In this document: positions 45,896-56,916 of the stretch, piece after piece | Numbering within the stretch: the stretch's first letter is position 1 | Layout: each line of letters starts with the position of its first letter | From: Brugia malayi | Taxonomy: Eukaryota > Nematoda > Chromadorea > Rhabditida > Onchocercidae | Reading direction: 5' to 3' | DNA length: 64,000 nt | Assembly (NCBI RefSeq): GCF_000002995.4 | Contig: NW_025062479.1 | Coordinates: 18,596,721 to 18,660,720 of the forward strand | Notes under the pieces: model-generated | Seen by the model: only the letters and a program-made list of their open reading frames with translations | The model's database searches: none | Told to the model about the DNA's origin: nothing | Program-made: the position numbers and the translations under genes

Positions 45896-46849
45896 TCGTA
45901 ATATCACTGTAGTGCGTCTTTGAGATCAATATTTTGCATCGTTCCATTTATTGCAAACTGTTTTCCTGTGGGAATTTTAAATGTGTTTCTTTATTAGAAT
46001 ACAGTAAACCTTTTCGGTATTATTAAAGCAGACACCAAGTTTCTCACTTTGTCTTTTATTTTGTGATTTGTAAATATCAAATTTGTATTCTTCCCAGTAA
46101 AGTGTTTGCAGCATTTACCTGAGTAATATTAGTAATAATAAAAAACGCAAATGAAGTATTTACTCGCTATCAGTTCTACACTTTTGTTCTCAAACGTCTT
46201 ACAAAACACTGTATAACTGTTTGCTTCTTATGGAATTATGCTTAAGAAGAACTGAGGCAGTTTTTCGGTGGCTGGTGGTATTTAGATTCAGCTGATACAA
46301 AACGGTAACGATCACTTCACTCTGAACTTTTGCTTTGAATTTTTGCTAATGAAACTGTAGGAACTAAAAGATGGGAGAGGTTTGGCTCTAGCGCTTTTCC
46401 CCGTTCAAATAATGGTGCCGCTAATCATCATTGTTGGATGGTGATGAAGAATAAATTAACATTTCAAAAACTATCGGCGGAGATGGCTTGACTAAAACTG
46501 AAATTTGGCAATGGGAAGTTGTCAAAAAATTTCTCAGAAATTGTGTACTTCAAAACCAGTTAATTTAAAATAACCTGTTTGTATCTGTTCTGTGCATTTT
46601 CAACGAGCAACAAACATAAGCAATAAAAATAGATGGGAAAGGTGACTGGGTATTCTAACCAAGAAAGAACGGGTGGAAGGGAGAGAGAATATCGAAGCAG
46701 GTATTACAGTATCAGGAGTTTCAGTTATATTTCATCAAAAGAAAAAATTACTCCAATCAATCTCGTTCCGCCCAGCTGACAAATTTTCTATTTTCATGAA
46801 ATTCATTAATACCTGTTGATTATTGTTGGCTTAATCTTTTGCGACACGA
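45896..46849. other. Spacer between RING gene and P450
   Basis: About 950 bases. It contains the RING-gene poly(A) signal near 46137 and presumably the P450 promoter. No open frame or conserved element is supported. Confidence 0.5.
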
Positions 46850-49800
46850 ATGGCATTGTTTTATATTTTTGGATTACTTTTTGCTGCTTTCTACCTAATT
46901 ACCAAAGTGGTTCAAAGGTAAATTTACGGAATTAAAAAATTGAACTGTTGAGGTCTGTTTCAAATTCAAAATGAAGTTCCTTTTGTTTTGGTTATGAACA
47001 TTCTTCAGCTTCCAGTCACCTAAGCTGAATACAGATCAACAGGTTAGAGCTTGAAGTGATATTGATGACTAGGGCAACTGATAAAAATGAAGCCCAGCAT
47101 GAATGGTCGGATTGCGGGAACCCTCTTCTTTAGAAATCACTACTTCATAGCTTTTTTGATGGTAGTGGTAGTGGTGATCTTTCAGGAATATGATGGGCTT
47201 ATTTAATTATTTATCTGTTCATTTGCTTATTCAGCCATATGAAAGAGTAAAGCTACAAAAAGACAATAGAAGTTGTAAGATGATTTTTCATAATGAACAT
47301 TGGCTACGAGATGAAATGAAGGTATAAACCTTTTCGTGTTGTGAATAACGCAGGTGGTATGTCCACTTAAGAAGAAAAGTTGTTATTTGGTTGGTTTGTC
47401 TGAATACGAATCTTCCAATACATATTAATTTGGAAAGGAAACTTTTTACCATCAGGTGCCAAAGAAAACCATATGAGCGAAGGATACAAAGTTGATCTTT
47501 CCGTAATTTATCGTGATAGAAGGAAATGAATTCAGTGCATCCGTGGAGTTAGGAAGAGTACAAATGTTCCTGGAACCAAATAAAATAAATGAAAATGTGG
47601 TGAAAAAAGGACAAAATATCACTTTAGGTACCGAAAAGCATGGGACATCATCCGTGATTGCGGTTTTCCAGTAGTTCCGAGTCAACATTGGTTATTTGGA
47701 AGTTTAGATATTATGAAATCATATTCTACTCATTGGCAACTTGGTAAATTAACCAGAAAGTATGGCCGTACATATGGGATAATGCAAGGTTCCCATCCAA
47801 CAGTTGTTACCTCTGATCCGAAAATTATCTATGAAATATGCTTCAAACAATTCCGTTTATTTCATTCACGTATTGTAAGTTGCATTTACTGTACAGCATT
47901 CTTGTGTCAGGTTATTCACTAAAGTTTTCATTGAAATAAACGGCCTTTATTCTTGTCAAAGTCTGTTTTAAATATCAGATGGATCCAAGTAGTTCTCATC
48001 CAGACACTGTCTATGAAGTCCACGAATTTGCCGCACGGGGTGAACGGTGGAAACGAATTAGAAGCTTGACATCGAAAGCCGTTTCAAATGAAAATCTCCG
48101 GAAGGTTCTTGATTTTTTGATTAATTTTTAATAAAGCGGTGAGCAAGTATTTTTTGAACTGGTAAATTATGCTGAAAAACTTGCTTTTGGACTCCGTATA
48201 TAATTATACTTTTTTGCAGCTATTTCATGTCATGTGTGATTCCGTAAACTGTTTTGTAAAAGACCTTGAGGAAGAAATCACTGATTCAAAAGCACTAGAG
48301 CTTCATCCGTATGTGTCCTTTCTGTTCTTAAGAACTGAACTATATGAAATTATGAGTCTTTACTTCTTAAATTGTGTCCCCTAACATTCCCTTTGCCAAT
48401 ACTGAGTTGAGAACTTGAACACAAATCTTATTTGCATATTGTGGTTTCAGTCGTTTCCAGACGCTTACCTTCGATATTATATCACGATGTTGCATGGGTC
48501 GTCCGTATAGTTATCAACACAATGATTCAAATCTCAAACTTCTACTGAAAAAATTCAGTCCATTACAAAGTTTCCGTCCTTTTTCTCTACTTACATGTGA
48601 GGGAAATTTCTTAACTAATTCATCATAAAATTTCTAGAATGCAAAGAGTTTATTTTCTGGAGGAATATTTTATAATTAGTACTTCTCTGATGTTGTAAAT
48701 AAATATACGCAAGAAGTTCCTTTGAAGGGTGTGTACCAGATTTAAAATGGATTTCACTAACATACGCCAAACTGTGTCTGCGTTTTCGTATAACATTTCA
48801 CCTTGAAATTGACCCATTAGTTACTTATACGAATTATCTTCGCAAACTTATTTCAATGGATATCACTAGTCAGGTCTGTTTGTTTCATTTATTTTGGTAA
48901 CTTGCATCCAACATTTGCAACTTATATACTTTTCTTCAGACTAAAATTCAGGAACGGTGCAAATGTGTATCCGTTCTCGTTATATGAATTCAACGAAGTG
49001 CTACTTATGATTCATTATGAAATGCGTTGTGAATGCACATGGCTTAGTTGCTTTAGTATTTATACATTTTCCCAAAAGTACTGCAATAAACAACAGAGAT
49101 AAATCGATTGTTTTTTATATGGTCATCAAAAAATGATTCGTAAGACTAGTTTAGGATCGTTCTAGTTTTCTATACTTTATGAAATGTGTGGAAGATGACG
49201 AATGGGATGACTGGATAGTCGATGCGGACAAACCATATGATATATCAAGCATGAAAATCATTCCGAAACTGACAACCGGAGTAAGTTCATTTTGCTAAAT
49301 TTGTAACAATTAATGCAGTTATTTGCGCTGTCAATACCATGTCAATATCTTGCATGTTTTGCATGCATATATACAAAATTCCGACTCCTAAAAATTGAAG
49401 TGATATGACGTTTGATATACCTTTTTCTTATTGAATTTGTTGAGAACCAAAACATATATTGTGAAGAAGTAAGCTTCATGTTAAAGCTTATAATAGAAAT
49501 TATTTGCTCGGCTTTATCACATAAACTTAAAGGAAATTATAAATCAGTGTCGCTTTCTAACAACAGCAGGATTCGATACAACAGCTAACACTGTGGCCTA
49601 TTTAATATATCTGTTGGCCAGTAACTCTGAAAAACAGGAAAAATTGTACCAGGAAATTGCAACGTTGGAAATTACATTTGATAATGTGCAACATTTCAAT
49701 TACCTTCACTATACAATCATGGAGACTCTTCGACTTTTCCCACATGCTTCCTTGTGAGCGTTAGCTCTTCAATTTTGTCACTGAAGTGAGAGCTAAAACC

Positions 49801-51092
49801 CGGGACTTTTTAAACAGAAGCTAGGTGTTATTCAAAAGCAAATCTGTAACTAGTTTCAAGCCCTTCGGGTCTACAGACTAAGAGATTGTTCTAAATTTTG
49901 TAATCTATTTAAGATGTGTTCAAGCAGGCACTTCTGCGATGAGCAAAAAAATTCGTTATTTGTAGGTTGCAGTCTCGTATGTGTGTTCAGCAATGTGAAA
50001 TAGGACCTTACACATTTAAGAAAGATGTGGGTGTTATTTTCGACACCTGGAGCTTACATTACGATCAGGAGATATGGGGCAGCGATGTCAAACAATTCAG
50101 ACCCGACAGGTTTCAACCATGTCTTAGGATCTGAGCTTGTAATTTTGATTTGGAAGAAAAAAAATGCGAATCAAAGACAATAAGAGAATATTTTTAGTCT
50201 GATTCTGCTTCATGAACTTTCGGTGATGTAAGAAAATCCGCATTACTGCCGCATAGAAAGAATAGGAGATTGAGAATGGCGATGGTAGAGGGAATAATGT
50301 TGGAAAAATCCAGAAAAAGCAAGAAACTAACATTCAAAAATTTTCAGGTTCCTAGACTACACTACAATTCAGAAAAGGAACTGGATGGCCTTTGGTGCAG
50401 GGCCACGCCAGTGTGTTGGGATGCGCTTTGCGATGCTGGAAATCAAAATAATAATTTGTAGTTTGTTAAAGAAATTCTGTTTTCGTAAAATTGAAAACAC
50501 ATGCAAGGTAAACTCCACTGTCATTATTAAGCCTGCATGACACTCTCAAGAAATTTTGCAAGATTAGATGACCCGTAGAGGTATACAAAATATAGGAACG
50601 AGACAGCAACAGAATAAAAAAATTTTCCACTAAAAACAATGACGAATCATTTACGGAGTAATTACAAGGATCTTGATGTTCAACAACCAAAAGCATGAAA
50701 TGTTTCTCGCAAAATAATTCGTATACTTTCTGGTTTCCTAGATTGCATACAACAAGCCAAGTCGCATGGAACACCGTACAATAATCGATTTAAAAAAAAG
50801 TTGACTTCAATAATGAATTTCTTTTGCGCGCCCTGACAAAATCAAATTTTTGAACATAAGACATAGCTTTTTGAAGAACTGAAAATCAGCATTATACTTT
50901 GTAACGATTACAGACCTGATGTTTATGTCCCAGTTAAAAATCATAGTGAATTAATGAGAAATTCCTGTTGTTAACCTATTTCAGATTCACACAAGTTTCC
51001 GAGAAATGGGAACAGTATGGCCAGATTTTTCACAGGTTATACTTGAAAGAAGAATTGGTGAGTATTCTGGTAGTATAGTACATTACATATAA
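46850..51092 (+). CDS. Cytochrome P450 monooxygenase (CYP3-clan-like)
   Basis: Eleven exons (46850-46917, 47628-47874, 47979-48104, 48220-48308, 48451-48569, 48740-48873, 49155-49280, 49533-49753, 49966-50109, 50348-50507, 50985-51092) give 513 residues, the normal P450 length. A hydrophobic N-terminal helix (about residues 2-20) should anchor it in the ER. The oxygen-binding I-helix motif AGFDTT is near residue 316, the K-helix ExxR reads ETLR near 367, the PERF-like region reads FRPDRF near 424, and the heme loop FGAGPRQCVG near 441-450 supplies the thiolate Cys. The protein therefore looks catalytically complete. Sequence around the substrate-side N-terminal half resembles the nematode CYP13/CYP25 and thromboxane-synthase-like group, but substrate cannot be predicted. 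Exon 5 uses a GTTTCC donor and exon 6 an acceptor TACCAG, chosen by frame. AATAAA overlaps the stop codon at 51091-51096. Confidence 0.92.
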
Positions 51093-51153
51093 TAAAGTAG
51101 AGATATGTACAAAATGAAACGAAATAAAGATTGGGCTAAAGAGAATTTTCAAA
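51093..51153. other. 61-base convergent gene gap
   Basis: Only 61 bases separate the P450 stop on the + strand from the atg-16 stop on the - strand. The P450 poly(A) signal overlaps its own stop codon. No minus-strand AATAAA is seen within the gap, so the atg-16 3' UTR must run into P450 exon 11 or beyond. Confidence 0.75.
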
Positions 51154-54100
51154 TCAAACAGTCCATAAGCAAACGGTTTTTTCTTTGCCTGCACTAAGTA
51201 GCATATTTCCTTTGGGATGCCACGAGACTGAATGCACGCCTCGCCTAAAAATACGAATTGCAATGTCTGATCGAATTGCTTCTTTTACATACATTGGAAG
51301 TGAAACAGATTTCCAGGTCACAAAGCGAAGTATTAGCACCATATTATAGTAAAAATTCAGTAATGAAAGTGATTTTACATAATTTATATTTGCCGAACAA
51401 AGAAAAAAAAAAAAAAAGATGGGTTTTCCGTAAAAATGCTTTAAATATACGAAATACGAATTGTAACAAAGAAAATCTGCGACTTTCCTTTCTCCTTTGA
51501 GAAAATATTTTCTTTTTATTGTAAAGCTAATAATATATCTCGCTGCGTATAGAAATGTACTTGCTGTATACAGAAATGTAAGAAAATGCCAAGTTCTGTG
51601 GTTAGAATCAAAAATTTTAATTTAAGAAAAAGTTGAGTTCTCACTCCTTTTTCTACTTTCAGCGTCTCTCACAGCCATCATATAAAACAACACTAAGCTA
51701 ATGCAGTGTGGAAAATAAAAATTCAGTATAATTCCTATGCATAATAAGATTTCGGAGAAAGAACTTACTCATGTCCACCTTTTTGAAGCGTTTTTTCAAG
51801 CTTGGTTGTTTTTAGGTTCCAAATAAAAATTGACCCATCACTGGAACCAGATGCGATATATTCCATCCCAGGACTTATTGCGCAACGAATGTGATCACTT
51901 CCTGTTCGATACTGATCGGCACTGCAGTAAATTTTAATGAGAGGCTGTATTGTAGATTTTAAAGTCTTCCTGTATTTATGATATCATAATTTATATACCA
52001 AAAGGAAAATTTGTTGTAACATGAAACAAATGAAAAATATCGGGAAGGAATCTTAAAAGGAAGAAGTGAAAGTAAATCAAATGTGTAAATATAAATATCA
52101 AATCATTTCATCTATTTTTTTTCATAACATTTTTAGAAAACAGTTAGAGAAGAAAGTTAATTTAGACTTGTACAAACAACTCGAGCGATTCATGATGCGA
52201 AAAAGAATATTCAAGAAAAATACCTGTATATATGAACAATTTGATAGGAACGTAGATCGATTAATGACATCGTTTCGTCTCGTGCTGATGCAAGTATAAC
52301 GGAAGAGTCTTAATGCAATTTGTCACAGAAAAAATGACGTCTAGATGTTACTACCTATCGCTTATTTCAAAAATAAAGATTATAGCACAACTATTGTATA
52401 GTTATTATATAACAACTACTGTATAATTATTATAAATTTGATGCAACTTACTGCTCATGAAAATCAATAAAAAAACGCTTTAAAATAATTAACTATACGG
52501 CAGCGAGATAGCAATTTAAATTTTAAGAAATTGGCAAAATTGAGAATTAAAGCACATCTAGTTTGCAATGTGAAGGTTAATAATAATTTTTTAGACATCG
52601 ATTTCTACAACCAGTTTAGTATAAAACAAAATATTAATTTACCAAGTGAGAGAACCAAGGATGTGACTTTATTAGCGAGTTCGACAACACGAACCGGTTC
52701 ATTGAGTCTTGTGTCCCAAAACCGCACTTTACGATCGTAATGACCACTAGCTACCATTCCATTCTTGTCACTCGAAGTTATATCATACACTACTGAATTA
52801 GTGAAATATGTTCTCAAACCTGAAAAGTGTACGCTAAATTTAATCTCGTAGATAAATCTCATAAATATCTCACATTCGTACTACTTTAAATTGTAGCTCT
52901 GTTTTCACTCATAGAAATTTCCAGTAGAAGCTAGTGTTAAAGTCTTTATTTTTTTTTTTCTCCTTTTATTCTCGCCACCTTTTTCATCTCCACCCAGTGT
53001 ATTGGTAAAGAAATAACATAATATTGAAATTTTGAAAATAGAAGTGTAAACGTACATTTGGCAGTTTTTAAGTCCCATAGCTTAAAGGTTCTATCATAAG
53101 ATCCAGATACAACTTGTAAACCATCTTCAAAGAATTTGGCAGATGATACCTTATTTCCATGTCCTGTTAATGAGTGCTGAAAACAAAAACGATAACTGAC
53201 TGAGAATAAATTATTGAAAATGAAAAATACACCTTAAAGATTATATGTAGTCTAGAGATCTCAACTATTGTGCGATATTTGAAACAAATCAACCAAGACA
53301 CAAGAAGATGAGATGAGCGTAAAGAGAAATGACATCAATACAGAAACTACTCAGAGGAAACATTGTAAAAGAGATTGCAAACCTTGACTATATGATTATC
53401 CGTCCCCCAAATACGAACAGCATTATCATTGCCAGCTCCAAGTACTTGACTGGTTTCAGCTGCGAAATCTATCCGTAGTATTGATTCATTCGAACCAGCC
53501 AAAGAAACACTGAATGGGATTAATTTGTACAATTTTTATTCTATACAGCAATTTTTTAAAGACTTCCAAGAACTTGCTGCAAAGCAACCAACAAGATCCA
53601 AGGTCTAAGGTACATATTAGAAAACACAGTTTTCTCTTACATTTTTTCAAATTTATCATTTGCTAGTTTGTATAAACGAAGTTTGTGATCGCCACCACCT
53701 CCCGCAAACATATCACCACTAGGGTGCCAAAGAATATCGTTAACATCATCGCCATAATCCTTAGAAAAAAAGTTCAACAATTATTTATTCACACAATAGA
53801 AAATTTTAATTTTTTCATATTTATAGAATTATGGGAAATTTAACTCACCAATTTTGTTTTACAATGATTAGGAATGACGTCACCTCTATAATCAAGGACT
53901 TGATTAGCGCTATTGATAATTTCAAACCTGTAAACTATTACTGGTTCAAAAAATCAGGAACAAATGTGCACTGCAAAACATCTGAATAACATTTAAGCGT
54001 TCATAAAACGACCTGGATTTCAGCGCATTCAAATACTTGCATTCTATTTAACTTCAAATTTAAACAAATTTTACATCATTTCCTACTGCACCATGAGCTA

Positions 54101-56312
54101 TTATTCTTTGAACAGAAAATTATTATTTTTTTTTTAAGCGCAAAGGACTAACATAAAAAGGAAGCAATAAAACAGTTGTACAATGAAAAATATGGAAAAG
54201 ATATTTCAACAACGAATATTTCTACTTGTTAACTAACCCATACGTTTTGTCCTCGTTGTTGTGTGACATAATTAGTGCAGATTCAATATCTGCTGCTAAA
54301 CGACGACGACGTTCCCTAAAGGAAGGAATCTAGAGCATTTTCATTTTCTAATGATTAGATATGGAAAAACTGGTCGAAGTTATTCAAGATATTTACCACA
54401 GTAAATAAACATACTTCCATTTTTGAAGTGCGATTCTCATGACTTTGAAGTTTCTTTTGTAGCACTAAAAGTTAATCCCCGACAAATACAATTGGCGTAT
54501 TTCATCGCTGAGTCAAAAGAGATAACAACGATTAAGAGGGAAGGAAGCCAGAAAAGAATTAGTGAGATAGAATTAGGCAACACAGCCAGTTTCACATTAA
54601 TATTAACTAAGTCCAATTCATGTTTAATGTGTACCTATATTTCACCAAAATCGAAGTGAGGACACTAAATGTTCGCGATTTGGTCATAATAAATTAGATT
54701 TAGAAAGTTACGTTAACACAACCTTGTCGTATAAATGATGAAAAGAAAAACAGTTTCCTCAATCACTACAAGTCACAGTTGCTTCCTAATTAAGCATAAA
54801 ATAAGTTCCATTTTATTCCATTTCAAAGTGCTTAAACTGAGTACATGAATCCTATTTTTCTGACCGAAATTCAAAATCAAGGAAAGCATGCAAAAAAAGT
54901 CCAAACAAATGAACTGTTTACTCTTGTTCTCGTTCATTTTGTTCGTTAAACCATTGGACTTCCTTCTCTTTAAGGTCCTTTATTCGATCAACTAAATTAT
55001 TTCTTTCTTCTTGTGCTTCTCGATATTTGTTTTCGATGCTGTTATAGCTTGCCTAAAGGATATTGCGAGTTAATTATTCCTGCCTTTAAAAACATAATGT
55101 ATGTAAATGATGTTAATCAGTGAATTATTAGTCTAACAAAATGAGAAGACACGTCTGCATACATACAGACTACTGTGCTGCTAAATAATAGCTCAAACTT
55201 ATTAGAAGTCTACAACGTTGCAAGTTCTAGTATTATCAGAACTTAGCTTTATAAACCAATAAAATTATTAAAATGCATGCCTGTAAAGCAAAATGTTCAT
55301 CTTTTAATAAAGTGTTTGCCTCTTCTAGTGCAGCCAATTCCTCTTCTTTTTCTTTCAATTTCTTCTTCAGCTTCTGGTTCTCCTTTTGGCATTCTTCTTT
55401 CCTAAATATTTTACTTAATAAGAATTACAGTAAGACAGAATGATTACAATTTCTTAAATAAAACGCTATGTGAAACTGAATGCTGGATTATTCAACTTTA
55501 TAAGTTTACACACTCCGCATTACTTGAATTTCTCGACAAAGGCATTTACCTATGAGAAAGCAAAGCAAACTGGAAATAACGATAACCTATTAAAATGATG
55601 AATTTACCTATTGAATTCGGAATTACGAAAATAAACATTAACGTAAGTTAAACTCACACAATAGTAAGTGCGCTTAGCTCTCGCACAACAACACCTAAAC
55701 GATTGTTTGTTTCAATTAATTGCTGATCATTTTGCTCCTTTTTACGGTAAAGATCTGCAAGCTCAGCTTCCAGTTCCACCGTACGATCCGAACTTCCTGC
55801 TCTCAAATATCGCTGTTGAAAATACTTTTGCCACTGATTAATAGTTTGACAAGTTCCACAAAAACAAATGAAATATCTCCTATCATCAAACAATCCTTTT
55901 AGTTGATAAAAACGATGTTTTAGTGATGATATTAATGATATGAATCATTAGCTTATCCGAACTACCTGAATAATAAAGAAACAACTAAACCTACAACGAA
56001 GTACTCGAGCCGTGACGTATACGACCGGTACGCGCAATGTTTGCCACATACTCTGTTAATTCGCAATCTACAACGAAAAAATTTGATACCATTATTAGAA
56101 TTGAAAGATATGATTTGAGAACAGTTCGACAATATTATGGGTAACTTCTGTAGATGGAAAGCCACATTTTCAATAATGATAAAGATAAAAAAAAGAGTGA
56201 ACTTACAAGAAGTGAATAAGGAATCGAACTGTCTGCACACAATATTTCGACGTTCAAGTTGTTGTATGATCACTGCACGGAAACTGTTATCTGTCATATC
56301 CGTTCCATCCAT
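51154..56312 (-). CDS. atg-16: Autophagy protein ATG16 (ATG16L-type, WD40)
   Basis: Fourteen minus-strand exons (56312-56207, 56067-55995, about 55801-55658, 55401-55281, 55052-54922, 54315-54238, 53927-53849, 53759-53641, 53509-53383, 53176-53056, 52819-52643, 52308-52224, 51921-51769, 51244-51154) give about 534 residues. The N-terminal helix (IIQQLERRNIVCRQFDSLF) matches the ATG5-binding region. A charged coiled coil covers about residues 70-215, including LQASYNSIENKYREAQEE, the dimerising ATG16 segment. Seven WD40 blades fill about 245-534, with repeats such as LTGHGNKVSSAKF...GSYDRTFKLWDL, SGHYDRKVRFWDTR and a final VHSVSWHPKGN...VCLW. The protein should scaffold ATG12-ATG5 to lipidate LC3/GABARAP (LGG) on autophagosome membranes. 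The third exon acceptor (at 55802) is the least certain junction. The intron after the exon ending at 55281 has a GC 5' splice site. A likely trans-splice acceptor lies 21 bases before the ATG. The gene is convergent with the P450 and divergent from cdk-4. Confidence 0.92.
55053..55280 (-). other. GC-AG intron of atg-16
   Basis: On the minus strand the exon ends TTACAG and the intron begins GCATGC. Joining to the acceptor CCTTTAG gives LQ-ASYN, the family sequence, in phase 0. No GT nearby keeps the frame. Confidence 0.7.
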
Positions 56313-56333
56313 ATGTCCTCAACAGCAGTTATT

Positions 56334-56335
56334 CT
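56334..56335 (-). other. Putative spliced-leader acceptor for atg-16
   Basis: Read on the minus strand, TTACTTAG ends 21 bases before the atg-16 ATG (56312). No coding frame enters from upstream, so trans-splicing is the likeliest use. Confidence 0.45.
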
Positions 56336-56372
56336 AAGTAATACTACTCATAGCAATGTATCCATCAGTTCA

Positions 56373-56429
56373 ATATGTATATATATGTATGTGTGTGTGT
56401 GTATATGTATGTGAGTGTATGCATGTGTC
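56373..56429. repeat. TG/TA microsatellite
   Basis: An imperfect TA then TG dinucleotide run, including TGTGTGTGTGTGTA, inside the atg-16/cdk-4 divergent spacer. It is likely length-polymorphic. Confidence 0.7.
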
Positions 56430-56907
56430 TAGGAAGGGAGTAATATATTCAACACTGGAAGCGAAAATGTCCAACTGGATAAATCTCAACATCAACCATC
56501 TAAGAGGTGCTCCGAGGTACAGAGTAATTTCATACCGCGCTATTCGCTAATGTGATTAGTTGCGTTCGCGAATTTAATTTTCGAATTGAGGCAGCTAAAC
56601 CAACCTTCAGGATCGTTGTATAGTGGAGTGCTGGGCGTGTTTAGTGGAAGGATGGAGAAATGGTTAATTATTGAAACGAAGCGAGATGAGAAGTATGATT
56701 ACAGCCTCAGCATTCTTTGAATAACATATCTTGATATCCTTTCTGAATCAACTGTTGAGCAGGTAACGCTCGGCATTGCGTTTCAGACTTCTAATGATCA
56801 AACATAGCATTACGCACATACGGTGCATCTCTCCTCAACCATCTTATTCATATTCATCATCTAAGTCTACGTTATGTTTTTCTTCATTGTTATACAGTTG
56901 TATTTGC

Positions 56908-56909
56908 AG
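56908..56909 (+). other. Putative spliced-leader acceptor for cdk-4
   Basis: TATTTGCAG ends at 56909, seven bases before the first ATG (56917) of cdk-4. The open frame that extends further upstream is not conserved-looking and crosses this acceptor, so I start the protein after it. Confidence 0.55.
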
Positions 56910-56916
56910 TAATTAT

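Larger units (their letters stand above)
56313..56916. promoter_or_regulatory. Shared divergent promoter region of atg-16 and cdk-4
   Basis: The 604 bases between the two start codons must hold the 5' ends of both genes. The region includes a TG/TA microsatellite (about 56373-56429) close to atg-16. There are acceptor-like sites on each side: 56335-56334 on the minus strand and 56908-56909 on the plus strand. I see no clear TATA box. Confidence 0.5.

Noticed and set aside
56776..56916. An N-terminal extension of CDK-4 from the Met at 56776
   Set aside because: It is low complexity, not typical of CDKs, and crosses a T-rich acceptor at 56909 that probably receives the spliced leader.
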